Source of the DNA: Ancylostoma caninum
Lineage: Eukaryota; Nematoda; Chromadorea; Rhabditida; Ancylostomatidae
Length of the DNA: 64,000 nucleotides
Reading direction: 5' to 3'
Assembly (NCBI GenBank): GCA_037903475.1
Contig: JBAJFG010000019.1
Location: 8,431,001-8,495,000 of the forward strand
Positions 45,001 to 54,595 of this stretch are shown here, piece after piece. Made by a program: the position numbers and the translations under genes. The notes beneath the pieces are model-generated. The model was not told the DNA's origin. It saw only the letters and a program-made list of their open reading frames with translations, and ran no database searches. Position 1 is the first letter of the stretch. Every line of letters starts with the position of its first letter.

Positions 45001-45981
45001 TGTGGTACGCAGTCATTCTGCTTGCTGGCCTCGTGAAAAAATGCCCTTGGATGGAGTACGTAGGCCAGAAATGCCATCTAAGCGTCGAGTGTAAGTCCCA
45101 ATTAAGTGCCACTTAACTATGAATTCGGACTTTCGGAAATGTGTTCTTCATGGCCCAATATAAGAGTTGATAATAAAGGTCTTATATCTCGCATGGAAAG
45201 CTTGAAAGCGGCGGACAACGGTGAGACACCAAGCAGTTCAGGAGATGGTTTTGATCTCTCTATAGGATGTCCTATGTAACGGTATAACAGAATGTAATTA
45301 GTAGTTATTCACAAAGTGTCCAGATTAAAAAATTATTTCAATTGGCAAGTATCCAGTAATTATCCAGTTTAAAGTTGAAAGCTGAGAATAAACGTTGTAC
45401 TTCAAAAACGCCGTGGTCACAAGTCGTCACGAACGGCGGCCAAAGTCTTTTGAATCACCGAGTACGTGTCTCATTACTTCCTGACACTCCACCTTGAGTA
45501 ATCATAGCTACAATGCAGTGGCAGAGGCAAGGAGTGGGCGGGAGGGGGTGGGGAGTGGGGGACGTGGGAAAGAAGTGGGGTTTCCGCCGTTTTGGGGACT
45601 CAGAAGGAAAACAAAAGAAAAATAAAAATATTGATTTAAGTATCAAATAAGTAATGATAAATATTTAAAGAATAAGAATAAACAATCAACGATTAACTTA
45701 TAGAGAATTTTATTTATTTTGTAAAGCAACTCCGAAAATTCGGCGACACATTCTGCCCTCCCCCCCCCCTTTTCGTCCGCTACTGCTACGCTTGCATACA
45801 CTTTGACATATATATTTGTTGTAGCTGCTACACCGCCGAGAAGATACTAATGGGTGCACATGTTCTGAGAGTGATCGAAAATGATCGAACTAAAGAAGTT
45901 GTGGCAAACCTTGAAATGTTTTTTCGATTCGCTGCCTTTACATTCATATTCATTTTAATAGTAGGTCAAGTGATGAAATAG
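36075..45981 (+). CDS. Ig-domain single-pass membrane protein (FAM187-like architecture), 5' end missing
   Basis: Nine exons join in phase over about 403 codons: 36075-36225, 36267-36430, 36518-36692, 37003-37086, 39461-39607, 39660-39794, 39884-40006, 43964-44037, 45825-45981. Exons 2-3 give an Ig-like domain (NLWKYDWQ; DRNDTGYYRC), though no clear B-strand Cys is seen. Exons 5-6 are a Cys-rich spacer (YIQYRPCWRKC). Exons 7-9 form a canonical Ig domain (VFTC, IQWF, DDSDEYFC). The protein ends with a membrane segment (FAAFTFIFILIVG) and a four-residue tail before TAG at 45979. Two Ig domains around a Cys-rich linker with a C-terminal TM recall FAM187 proteins; that name is tentative. The donor after 39794 (CCA|GTTGTC) is weak. 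An ATG at 39398 with a signal-like stretch would allow a separate second gene starting there. The introns hold most of the local transposons. Confidence 0.6.
37240..37511. mobile_element. hAT-type MITE, copy 1
   Basis: The ends are CAGTGGCGGACGCAG and, inverted, CAGTCGCGGACGCAG, with G-runs inside each end and an AT-rich middle. The flanks CATACTAC (left) and CATATTAC (right) form an 8-bp duplication with one mismatch, as expected for hAT transposons. It lies in an intron of the Ig gene. Confidence 0.8.
37512..39460. other. Intron of the Ig gene, with a foldback at 38456-38605
   Basis: AGAGTCTTTCTCAAAAAT...GCCTCA (38456-38490) faces its reverse complement at about 38574-38605, giving a roughly 150-bp foldback. 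Short frames elsewhere in the stretch are unsupported. Confidence 0.45.
40164..40768. mobile_element. Inverted-repeat DNA element, copy 2 (inverse orientation)
   Basis: In reverse complement it begins CCCATTGACGAGCGCACGC and parallels the element at 25093-25696 along its length. CTA on both sides would fit a 3-bp target duplication. It lies in the 4-kb intron of the Ig gene. Confidence 0.65.
41560..41805 (+). pseudogene. Fragment of a second Penelope-like lineage, plus-strand copy
   Basis: This 245-bp stretch encodes a basic segment (KQQKLRLQSLRRDSMLLGRVG) that ends in a stop. It is the inverse repeat of 43440-43685, where the same frame continues into a GIY-YIG-like Cys motif. It is only the region preceding that motif. 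A TATATAA-like box lies upstream at about 41411. Confidence 0.45.
43317..43685 (-). pseudogene. Fragment of a second Penelope-like lineage with GIY-YIG remnant
   Basis: The minus-strand frame reads IPYEFNIYRLDSKQQKL, a Cys cluster (CFNCRICTGGIHGCMMKC) and then VVYNVVCESCKEFYRVAG, after which it stops. The Cys spacing and VVY..C..C...Y pattern match the region before and within the GIY-YIG core of Penelope-like elements. The glycine of the YIG half is displaced and there is no RT. It differs clearly from the element at 25943-35245, so it is another family. Confidence 0.5.
44396..44656. mobile_element. hAT-type MITE, copy 2, with perfect 8-bp target duplication
   Basis: ACTCCAAC stands on both sides (44388-44395 and 44657-44664). 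The ends CAATGGCGCC and inverted CAGTGACGGACGCAG match the other two copies. It is inserted in an intron of the Ig gene, in inverse orientation to copies 1 and 3. Confidence 0.88.
45516..45785. mobile_element. hAT-type MITE, copy 3
   Basis: The ends CAGTGGCAGAGGCAAGG and inverted CAGTAGCGGACG, the G-rich subterminal runs and the AT-rich core match copies 1 and 2. The flanking 8-mers (CTACAATG/CTACGCTT) agree only in part. Its right end lies 39 bp before the last exon of the Ig gene. Confidence 0.7.
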
Positions 45982-46200
45982 AGTGACCTAGAATTGTTGG
46001 CTACATTAAAGAATACATTAACATATACCACTGTTTTGCTCCTTAAATGTGTTGTTGTTGCAAGGATTTTAATGAACTTTTCTCATTGCATAACTACTCA
46101 CTGTATGATTGGCGAGCCACATCCACATATAAGATCTGCGTAATGACAGTTATGCAGTTCAGCACCTCATCGTTTCAGACCATCCCGGTCGGGATACATA

Positions 46201-46398
46201 CAGGAAGCTCCAAATGTCCGCAGTCAAGAGGGACGTGGCCACGACGCGGCTTTAGACAGAGACACAGGCGCTCGGCATGCTGCCACTGGTTGGCTGCAGA
46301 GTCAGAGAAGCCAGAGGCAGCATAGAGAGCGCCTGTGTCTGATCAAGGAGCCGCGCCGTGGCCACGCCCTCTTGACTGCATACATTTGGAGCTTCCTG
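46201..46398. mobile_element. TA-flanked foldback MITE (Tc1/mariner-like)
   Basis: TA-CAGGAAGCTCCAAATGT on the left and its complement ending CTTCCTG-TA on the right begin inverted arms that continue for at least 55 bp (GTGGCCACG, GAGCGCCTGTGTCT). The TA on each side fits a mariner-type target duplication. Confidence 0.7.
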
Positions 46399-46792
46399 TA
46401 TTTAAGATTACCTATAGTAGACGTGTTGACGCATCCAGATACACCGTTTACTTGAGAACCATCATCATGTTTGTGTTACGTTGTCCATACCCAACTGCTA
46501 CCCAATGGTAATCGTACTCATAGATATGAGGTTAGCAAACCTTCTCAAATGGTGCATCCCGCGTCAGTGTCAATTCACCAATACATACTAGAGGGACGAC
46601 ATCCTTAAGTGGGAGCGTGGCGAATCTATGTTGGGATTACTCAAGCTAAACATGTCAACACCCCACGAACTTACCCTTCATTAACGTGGGCATCAATATG
46701 TTTAACCTGGATAATCTCAATGAAGCATCCAGGCCCTGATTGCCTTTCCGAATAGTTGGCATCACAATGTCATACCTTTCAGCTGCATGAGT

Positions 46793-47417
46793 TTACTCAG
46801 ACAAACCCTCGCTGGGCGCGCCCGACAATCTCGCTGGCCGCGCAGGTAGGGCCCCGGCAGAAGCGAGATTGGGGCGCGCGCCCAGCGAGTTTGTCGCGCG
46901 CGCCCAGCGACGATGTCACAACTGGTCAATACCGGATGATCCTCAGGTGTCGAACGTTCAGGGACAAGGGTTCTCCGAATAGATGTACTGATGGTGCATG
47001 ACCATCTTTACCAAAATGGCCGCTACGACCTCTCCATCATTGGATGAGGCTAGCGGTTTAAAATTAGTGGCTCTACGCCTTCAAAAACCAAACCTGTACG
47101 CCGCCCTGACCAGCGGAGTCCCACCGACGTTGCTTCGTATTTCTTGCTGGTGAAGATATGTTCTCGCGCGCGCCTAGCGATGTTGTCGCGTGTGCACTGG
47201 CGCGCCAAGCGAGCGTCTTTTGTCGTCTGCGTCCTTCGAAAATCGTCGTATGCTCCGCGCCTAGCGAGATTCTGCTCCGGCGGAAGCGAGCGACTTTACC
47301 GACCTGCGTCTTCGAAACTGTTCTATTTCATTCTGCTCCGGGCGAAGCGAAGCAGGGCTCGTTTCTCGCGCAGACCTCAAACAGGCGCGCGCGACAAGCG
47401 ATGGTTTGTCTGAGTAA
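46793..47417. mobile_element. GC-rich inverted-repeat element, copy A
   Basis: It starts TTACTCAGACAAACCCTCGC and ends with the complement GGTTTGTCTGAGTAA. The interior is CpG-rich with repeated AGCGAG-containing motifs and shows no coding structure. It forms an inverted pair with copy B 105 bp away. Confidence 0.8.
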
Positions 47418-47522
47418 TCGATGCGCGTGCCCGGAAAAGGGAGTGATGAATGTGATCCAAAATTAGAAGGGCATCATCCGAATCTCTCAGAGATCCATGA
47501 GGGGAGCGCGATTGAACGATTC

Positions 47523-48098
47523 TTACTCAGACAAACCCTCGCTTGTCGCGCGCGCCTGTTTGAGGTCTCCGTGAGAAGCGAGCCCCACTTCGCTTCGCCC
47601 GGAGTAGAAGGAAATAGTACAGTTTCGAAGACGCAGGTCGGTAAAGTCACTCGCTTCTGCCGGAGTAGAACTTCGCTAGGCCCGGAGCAGACGAGGGACG
47701 ATTTTCAAAGGACGCAGACGACAAAAGACGCTCGCTCGGCGCGAGGGAGAACACATCTTCATCAGCAAGAAATACGAAGCAACATCAGTGGGACTCCGCC
47801 GGTCAGGGCAGCGGACAGCTTCGGTTTTCGAGAGGGTGAAGGCAATATTTTCCAACCGCTATCCGCCTCTCCAATGATGGAGAAGTCGCAGCGGCCATTT
47901 TTGTAAAGATGGTCATGCATCATCAGTACATCTACGTGGTGACCCTTGTCGCTCAACGTTCAACACCCGAGCATCATTCGGTATTGATCGGTTGCTACAT
48001 CGTCGCTGGGCGTGCGCCCCAATCTCGCCTCCGCCGGGGCCTTACCTGCGCGGCCAGCGAGATTGTCGCGCACGCCCAGCGAGGGTTTGTCTGAGTAA
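47523..48098. mobile_element. GC-rich inverted-repeat element, copy B, opposite orientation
   Basis: It has the same TTACTCAGACAAACC ends. Read in reverse complement it follows copy A along its length with perhaps 10-15 % divergence and length differences. The pair can form a roughly 600-bp hairpin with a 105-bp loop. Confidence 0.8.
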
Positions 48099-49171
48099 TT
48101 AGATATACGTGCATGTCGGTGGAGTCGGCCCGCTCGATATCCAATAACATCTGACGGATGAACACTTGAATGGAAGCAAATTGCATGACTACTATTTTTT
48201 CAATCAGCCGGTCTCTTATACGTCTTAGATTTCCTGCCTTTTCGCTCCCTCTTTACTGGCAAGTGATGACCTACTCGCCTGCCGCTGTTACCGAACACGG
48301 TAACTGTCTCCGTGGTCTTTACAGAAGTCGAATCTCCTGGGGCTGACGAAAACAATGAAACACAGGTAAGACCATGAAAGCCCCGACAACACTAATTTCT
48401 GGGCTGGTCTGCTTTTTTTGAATGTCACAAATCCTCGCCGTGGGTACGTTCTGTCTTGTGCGAACGTCTCTAGCTCTCCTACTCACCGTGCCACCTTTTC
48501 TCTCGCCTAAACGTGCAGCGGAGTATACAGTGGTTCCGCTGACCGGCCAAACCCCGTATGAGTTGAAGCCGACTAGAGAATGAAACAAAGGCTTATTCTA
48601 GGACAAAGCGAAATGAGGCACTGCCTTTGAGATGAGGCTCTGCCTCTGAAATGATACATTCATGTGCTAACTCAACTTTAACACACCCTGTAACTGTGTG
48701 AGTAACTGTCTAGTCAGAAGGAGTAACTGTCTAGTCAGAAGGACCACCTTTATCCCCTATCTTTAAGAACTAGTTATGTGTCACTGATCCAATACGATAG
48801 TTTATTTTACAATTTTTCACGAATTATTGGCGAACTCTTTATCATTGAACACTGGAAGGATTGTGTCTACTGCCATTCCTTTCATTCCTTTCATTGGTTC
48901 TTTGCGGTCTTTCCTCTCTTTCCTTGGAATGATGGTCAGGGAAATCGAAATCGTGGAAGAAAGGCGAATGATCATCGTCCATCTGGCTACGTCCCTAAAG
49001 TAACGCTTTTAACTTGATTTGGATAGTTCATTTCACGGAATTCCGCAAGGCAAATTTGAAAACCACTAAATAATTTCATGGGTAATGTAGAGCTGTTTTG
49101 TGGTTGACAAAATCACTAAATCATTTATTACTATGTGCAGTTTTGTTCGCAACGATAGTACATCCCGCTTC
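48099..49171. other. Intergenic, weak exon-like signals only
   Basis: On the plus strand CTTTACAG at about 48324 and CACAG|GTAAGA at 48364 bracket a short acidic segment (VESPGADENNETQ), exon-like but without partners. AGTAACTGTCTAGTCAGAAGG is duplicated in tandem at about 48701-48743. TTTATT at 49124-49129 would serve as poly(A) signal for the EF-hand gene. Confidence 0.3.
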
Positions 49172-52100
49172 TTAGGAACCTTTATTCGACGATTTCATCA
49201 CCAGTGCTCCGATAGAAACCTTAATGATGTGTGAGATGATGACATGATTGCTTCGCTAAAAGATGTGTATGATCTAATGTGCTTCTACATGGGTGTAGAA
49301 TTAAGGATAACAGTCTCCATTTTCACCTACATTAATCTCTGCAACAATTCATACAGAACATTGTATAGACTGCCTGAACTTACAACGTTATCGAAAAAGT
49401 TATCACGATCGAAATCATGTCGTCGACGATCATCATCTAAGCGTTTATAGAAGGCGTCGTATTCCGCACGCGACACAATCCCGTCCCCTGAATAAAGTCT
49501 AATTTCCTTAAACATCCTATTTTGAAAATTATTCCCTGCACTGCAATATTAATACTCTACATTGCTTTCATGAGGGCAGTTTATACTAGACGCATGCGTC
49601 AGTTTCGTTCGTATCAGAAGCATGCATACGCTTGTGAAGGATTCTCCATAAAAACCGGCCAACGCGCCGTGAATTTCATGTGCTGACTGAGAATGCCGCA
49701 ATGCGTGCATCTCACTTGCGTGTGAGCTGCGACCGTTCTATGGAAGCACCTGCACCTATTATAAACTGCCCTTACAAGCGTGAGGAAAAATCTACTATAA
49801 CATTCGAGCGTTTGAAGCGCCGGTGAACCCGCCCATTTTTGGCCGATGTAAGCTTCCGGCAGGTAGTAGCGAGTGGAGCAGGAATACTTGCTGAAGGTGC
49901 AGGTGGAGCAGAAAAAGATGCTGTAAGCGCGCATGAGGCAGGGTATGCGCAGGTTAACCTGCAACCTTGTTTTTTTTTCTTTCCTCCATTGCCATGTGGC
50001 AGCCGAAGTGTATATAAGCCGGCGAACGGCTGAGAAAACTTAGTATGGTCTCCGCTGTGGCGGAGACTAGACGAGTCCTACGGGACTTGTCTGGCCAACT
50101 GAGGCCCCGGTTAAAACTGTGGCTCAGTGTACCATTTGGCCAGATAAGATGCGTGCAGTGCGGTCGCATGCCGACGTGGCGCGGACGGGAAAATCCGCCT
50201 CGTCGCAGATGTCCGGCTCGCTCGGCTGCGCTGGCGCAGGGAGCACATAAGTACGTGCCCGGCGAACTCGTTTTTGTATTATTTTTGTAGTCAACGGTTG
50301 CAATAAATACCTGCCTTAATCCTTCTTTTCCCGTAGCAGGATCACAGCAGGTCAAATGCAGGATAAGGCGCAACTAACGGTGGAATAGGCGCGCCTACTC
50401 CGCCCACTTTTGCGTTTGTCCCACAGGTGTCATGCCGCGAGAAACGGTTTGGGCCGGCGCTCCAAACGCCCGGATGTCTGAGTATATGGGGCTTTAGCCG
50501 TTTGGACAACAAAAAGTGTCCAACGGTACTTGCTTGTCTTGTTTAGACGGTGTAATCCTGTCCAAAGACATGTATAACAAGAAAAGGCCTGGTTTCTCTG
50601 TAATTTTCGAACAATGCCTAACTTATTCCTATTTCTATATTAGTACTAAAGTATTTACATAATAATAATAAGAATAAGGTGGTCGGCGTTAATCAATCCC
50701 GTCACGAGGGATGCGCCACGCATTCGACTTCATCTGAGCATCGTAGAGGCGTTGAATGCGTATGTGCCCTGTACAATGACTTGCGGGGGGGGGGGCACCC
50801 GATGTACTAAGTCAGTGCTTCATCCTCCCAGACTCCTCTGGTACCAATTTACCGACCCCGGAGGGATGGAAGGCTTGGTTGGCCTCGGGCGGGATCGAAC
50901 CATCGATCATGTGCGTGCGCAGCGGGCCTCTTACCACTGCGCCACACGCGCCCTTATTTACATAATACAAAACCAAAATGTAGTTGCTGTACAACAATCA
51001 AATACACTTGCAGTGGGCGTCAATGGTGCTGCGTTCTCAGCGGAGTCGGCAAATTAGGAGAAGAAAAAGTTGGGCACTGCCTGGAAACTGCGGGAAATTA
51101 ATGCTCTACCGTGATTATACGTGTCTGAACACGTCGTTGGACACTTTTTGTTGTTGAAACGGCTAAAGCCAGTATATGGCCCATCCAGTTGGGCGTGATG
51201 AGAAATTAAAGCCGCTGCTATTCCTCAAACTCCCGTTTTATTCCCTCTTCTTCAGTCAGAAACCAAGAGATTTTCTCCACTCGCCCCATAAAAGTGGTGC
51301 GTCAGTGTGTCAGCGTACCATGACAGTTGCAGTTCTTCAACACCAACATCCCCTGGCACGGGGAATCCTAAAGGGGCATGCAGACTTTTGCCACAGCGAC
51401 TGTCGCCCATGGTTAAGCATAGGCCAGCGACGTCCCGGCAGCGTCGCCGCGGCAAGGATCCCGCGACACTAGCTTGCATACTTTTTTGCGTCACCCAGCG
51501 GCGCGCGGCAATGAATGGTAGTGGGGCGTTCTGTCGCTGGGCGACTTCTGCCACTTTTGACAAAAGTATGCAAGCCACTTAAGTGGAGCTTGTAAAACCG
51601 CTATCTCATCCTCTGGTTCGATGCCCCTTTGGTGATCTAAAAGAGTGGAGAGCTAAAGCGGACTCACCATCTTCATCTAACCTATGGAAAGCGGCCGACT
51701 GCCTCTCAATATAGCGAGTGTCGCCAAGAACGAATTCAGTAAACGTAATTTGCTCATCTCCATCTGAGTCGAGACGTCGAAACTCTGGAATAAACATCCT
51801 CCTAGAGAAAAGCATACTGAACTTACTAGTGACCACTACAGCAAGAAGAGAGACGGAAGGTAAACTTGGACGAGCCATCCTAGTTTATTCGTATTCGGAT
51901 TAACGAATGTTCCTCGCTAGATTTCTGTTTCATGTTTCCTTTGCTTTGGGATTATTGTGCTTTCTACAATTCCTGGATTACGGTTTGAACGATGAACTCA
52001 ATTTGAGTTTTCGATGAACGGTGAACTCAATTTAAATTTTCTGTCGATTTGGGCCCCTTGGACCTTCCACTAGCTAATTAAAAGGCGGTCTAGTAAAACT

Positions 52101-52675
52101 TTGATTTTACGGAGCTTCGTTTTGATTTTGACCCAAGGACGACCCCGTGCTGAGGCCTCGTCTGGAGTGACAGGATCGTTCGTGAGTGAGATCGGAGGTA
52201 TCAGTGGAGTACGTGGATACTCAGACAGCCAGGACGTCACGTTACAATTGGTGTGACGCGAAGGCGCGAGTCGCTTAGGCTAAACTTTGTGAATATGTAA
52301 CTACCATACAGTGGACGTCGATGACTATGTTATGCTATTTCTAGCAGGTTTCCAACTCGATTTTAAGGATTTTTGATCAAACCGGGAAGAAAAGCGCCTG
52401 AAGATAGCATTCCGGCGGCAGCAGCCACCGATCCCGGCGCGCGCGGCGCGGTCGCACTGCGTCCTTCTTGAGGCCGCGGGTGGATCACGCCATCGACGTC
52501 CACTGTAGATTTATCTGATATTTCATCATGAAAATCGAAACTAACCATTTGCTCGTGGGTTGATCTTATCAAACGGAATTGGAGTGATTAGATCGGCATT
52601 GGAAGGACGTGGTGGTTTTGTGGCCATATCTGCTAACACTGTTAACGTTACCAGCAAGACTATACGAACAATCAT
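49172..52675 (-). CDS. Secreted EF-hand calcium-binding protein
   Basis: Exons 52675-52546, 51784-51668, 49487-49384 and a probable last exon 49255-49172 join in phase (about 144 residues). The ATG at 52675 follows TTTCAG immediately, as for spliced-leader acceptors, and starts a signal peptide (IVRIVLLVTLTVLA). The first EF loop is DSDGDEQITFTE. The second, DEDGDGIVSRAE, is assembled only by joining exons 2 and 3, which strongly supports the 2.2-kb intron. Both loops have the canonical D/D/D/G/I/E positions. An alternative first exon at 51878-51827 also encodes a signal peptide and ends in the same phase. Calcium binding in the secretory pathway or outside the cell is inferred. The last exon is the weakest part (in phase, followed by AATAAA). 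Confidence 0.7.
49574..49771. mobile_element. MITE with GGGCAGTTTATA ends
   Basis: GGGCAGTTTATACTAGACGC faces TATTATAAACTGCCC. It is related to the element at 21267-21497. It lies in the large intron of the EF-hand gene. Confidence 0.6.
49960..50345 (+). mobile_element. Possible solo LTR or promoter-bearing fragment
   Basis: A TATATAAG box at about 50009, a GC-rich stretch and an AATAAA at about 50302 lie in the order expected of an LTR (promoter, R region, poly(A) signal). Exact ends and a target duplication were not found, so a degenerate host promoter is also possible. Confidence 0.25.
50483..51183. mobile_element. Inverted-repeat DNA element hosting a SINE
   Basis: GGCTTTAGCCGTTTGGACAA...AAAAAGTGTCCAACG (from 50483) faces CGTTGGACACTTTTTGTTGT...AACGGCTAAAGCC (ending about 51183). 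Without the SINE at 50665-50954 and its duplication the element would be about 400 bp. This is a nested insertion within the EF-hand intron. Confidence 0.6.
50665..50954 (-). mobile_element. tRNA-derived SINE, copy 1
   Basis: Read on the minus strand it starts with a tRNA-like head (A box TGGCGCAGTGGTAAGAGG, B box GGTTCGATCCC). A unique body and a (TTATT/ATT)n tail follow. The 13-bp sequence TATTTACATAATA flanks it on both sides (50652-50664, 50955-50967), a target duplication typical of LINE-assisted retroposition. A diverged copy lies at 62513-62803. Confidence 0.85.
51471..51579. repeat. Small foldback, about 109 bp
   Basis: AGCTTGCATACTTTTTTGCG...CCCAGCG faces CGCTGGGCGAC...AAAAGTATGCAAGCC. 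It is probably a small MITE, inside the EF-hand gene region. Confidence 0.5.
52308..52508. mobile_element. TA-flanked MITE with CAGTGGACGTCGATG ends
   Basis: TA-CAGTGGACGTCGATG and CATCGACGTCCACTG-TA bound a roughly 200-bp element in the first intron of the EF-hand gene. A partial relative (CTACAGTGGATGTCAATGGC) occurs at about 21047. The TA ends suggest a mariner-type non-autonomous element. Confidence 0.6.
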
Positions 52676-53613
52676 CTGAAATTTGGAAACAAGTCCGGCT
52701 ACTGATGGTGTAACATACAAGAGACGGGCGGCACATGAAACAGCAGAGCGTAAGACTAGCCAACTGTACGGTGCTAGATCGTAGAAAGAAAAAAACGTCG
52801 TTCATAGGGACACAACGCAAGGTAAGAAAATAGGAACAACGAATGAATACCCGCACGACAACCACCTAGCCGCAATTTATACTAGGTCGGGGTTTTTTGG
52901 CTACATAAATAAGGGACTGAGGTATCCGACCCAGATGCCTATCGACAGTCGTTAACGTGGTCGGCTTCCTCATGACTTTTCCATGGCAGAATCCCAACGA
53001 AGAAGTGATGACTATTGGATGTCCGATGTTTTTCAAGGCTTCCGGCGTAGTTCTGGTAGCGGCGGAATGTATCACGGCTATAACTACGTGATTCAGCCAG
53101 GGTTGGTTCGCAAACTCGTAGTTACACTAGATATGTAAATTGGGATCCAACAAATTTCCACGAACTCAACGGAGTCTATAGATTTATACATCATCTATGT
53201 ATACTCGCGGTCATCCTGATTCAATGCTGTTTTTGTTCCGGCCGTATCACTGTGTCTTCACGCATCCCTAACTCAAGCTAATGCAAGAGCGGTTGCGTAA
53301 GCACTGCTGCCCGATAACAGCTTCATTCATGCTCTGAATGAAACATTTGGAGGCCGGTAACACATTCATACACTGATGAATGAAACCATCCCAGGCTTAC
53401 ACCGCTACGCTCCCGTCTTAGCATCAGCTCGCGCTACTGATGCGTGATGATAAAGTGATATGGCCGCAAAGGAACAACACTGAATCAGAATGATCATTAT
53501 ATACTATACCTCGAAAACTTCGCAACAATACATTCCAACTTCTCGAATTGTTCAGTAGAGCTATGAACCCACTTCAGACATCCTCCTTACTAAAAACTGC
53601 ATCAAATGCACTC
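52676..53613. other. Upstream of EF-hand gene, nothing firm
   Basis: It contains the presumed promoter of the EF-hand gene and the 4-bp ACTC target site of the LTR element at 53610-53613. No gene or repeat is recognised. Confidence 0.35.
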
Positions 53614-54561
53614 TGTAAATGTAGGGGAAAGAACGAGGCTTGGCTTTTGTTGGATCCGAGACCACTCCGGTCTCTTGGGTGAACTCACCTAGTAGCCTCG
53701 TTCACCTAAAGCTGGATTCCCCAGTCGGACTCGTAGGCTCACCCCCTAAACAAATAGTCTGGTTTCTTTTAACTCCCCACTGGTATGAGAACGACAAGCA
53801 ATTACGAAATAGCAGCGGAATTGGAACCTCACGAGAACGTAGACAATTAAGACACGCAACTTTTATTACGGCGTGCTATTCTACAAAATACTAGCACAGT
53901 GATTAAATGGAATGGTTATATATGGCTTCTTCTTTGGTTAAGGAGATCGGAAAAAGTATAACTGAGATATTGAATGACCGGTAAGAGTATGGAGGTGTCA
54001 ATATAAGCCGTCGGTCAGCGGCGGCTCGATAACTCTCAGCGCTAATGTCTCTCTTACGCAATCCGAAATTCACGCGCCTATCCAGGCGCGACCCAAGGTC
54101 CCTACGCGGAAACTCCGCTCTCACTCCAATTGCTTAGAGGATTCCCCTCTAGGCAGGTCCCTACTCCGGGACTCCTTCGCTATCTCTCCTGATAGCAATC
54201 CACTTGAGTGAGGCCTCGGTAGCCTTCCTCCCTCGCGCTGGATGTCGTCCGGATGCAGTCGTCGATTGCGAAACACAAAGTGAGCCCCGCGCACGCCTAG
54301 GGCCTGCTTATCTGCGCCTAAGCGCAAACGTGCCCCGCCCCTAGGCGGCGCCTCCGCTGACCGGCAGCAAAATGGGATTAAGGCAGCAATGGTAAGAGGC
54401 AGCGATTTACACGTAACAATAAGTGAGTACGATACGTGCCTAGACATCAACAGGTGAGTAACAAATAACAGGTGAGTGACAAATAACAGGTGAGTAACGG
54501 CAGGAAAAACGGATTACAAATTCTCTACATTTTCATAACAACTATATACATTTTCATGACA
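53614..54561 (-). repeat. 3' LTR of the Ty3/gypsy-like element
   Basis: This 948-bp copy of 61500-62447 begins TG and ends CA. One mismatch was noticed (GTCTCTC against TTCTCTC near 54047). Near its U3 end it has three short direct repeats with AACAGGTGAGT (about 54449-54497). ORFs inside it are not genes. Confidence 0.95.
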
Positions 54562-54577
54562 TGCGCCTCCCCTGGTG
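54562..54577 (-). other. Polypurine tract
   Basis: On the minus strand the purine-rich AGGGGAGG precedes GCA and the 3' LTR directly, the expected place for plus-strand primer formation. Confidence 0.6.
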
Positions 54578-54595
54578 TAGGCTGCTCCACTCAGC

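Noticed and set aside
44960..45105. Hydrophobic exon-like frame (YSLLWYAVILLAGLV) in the Ig gene intron
   Set aside because: The exon at 45825 completes the Ig domain with the required YFC and a membrane segment, so this one is not needed and would displace the conserved Cys.
53640..54450. ORFs within the LTRs, repeated at 61526-62336
   Set aside because: They lie wholly in LTR sequence, are present in both LTRs, and show no domains.
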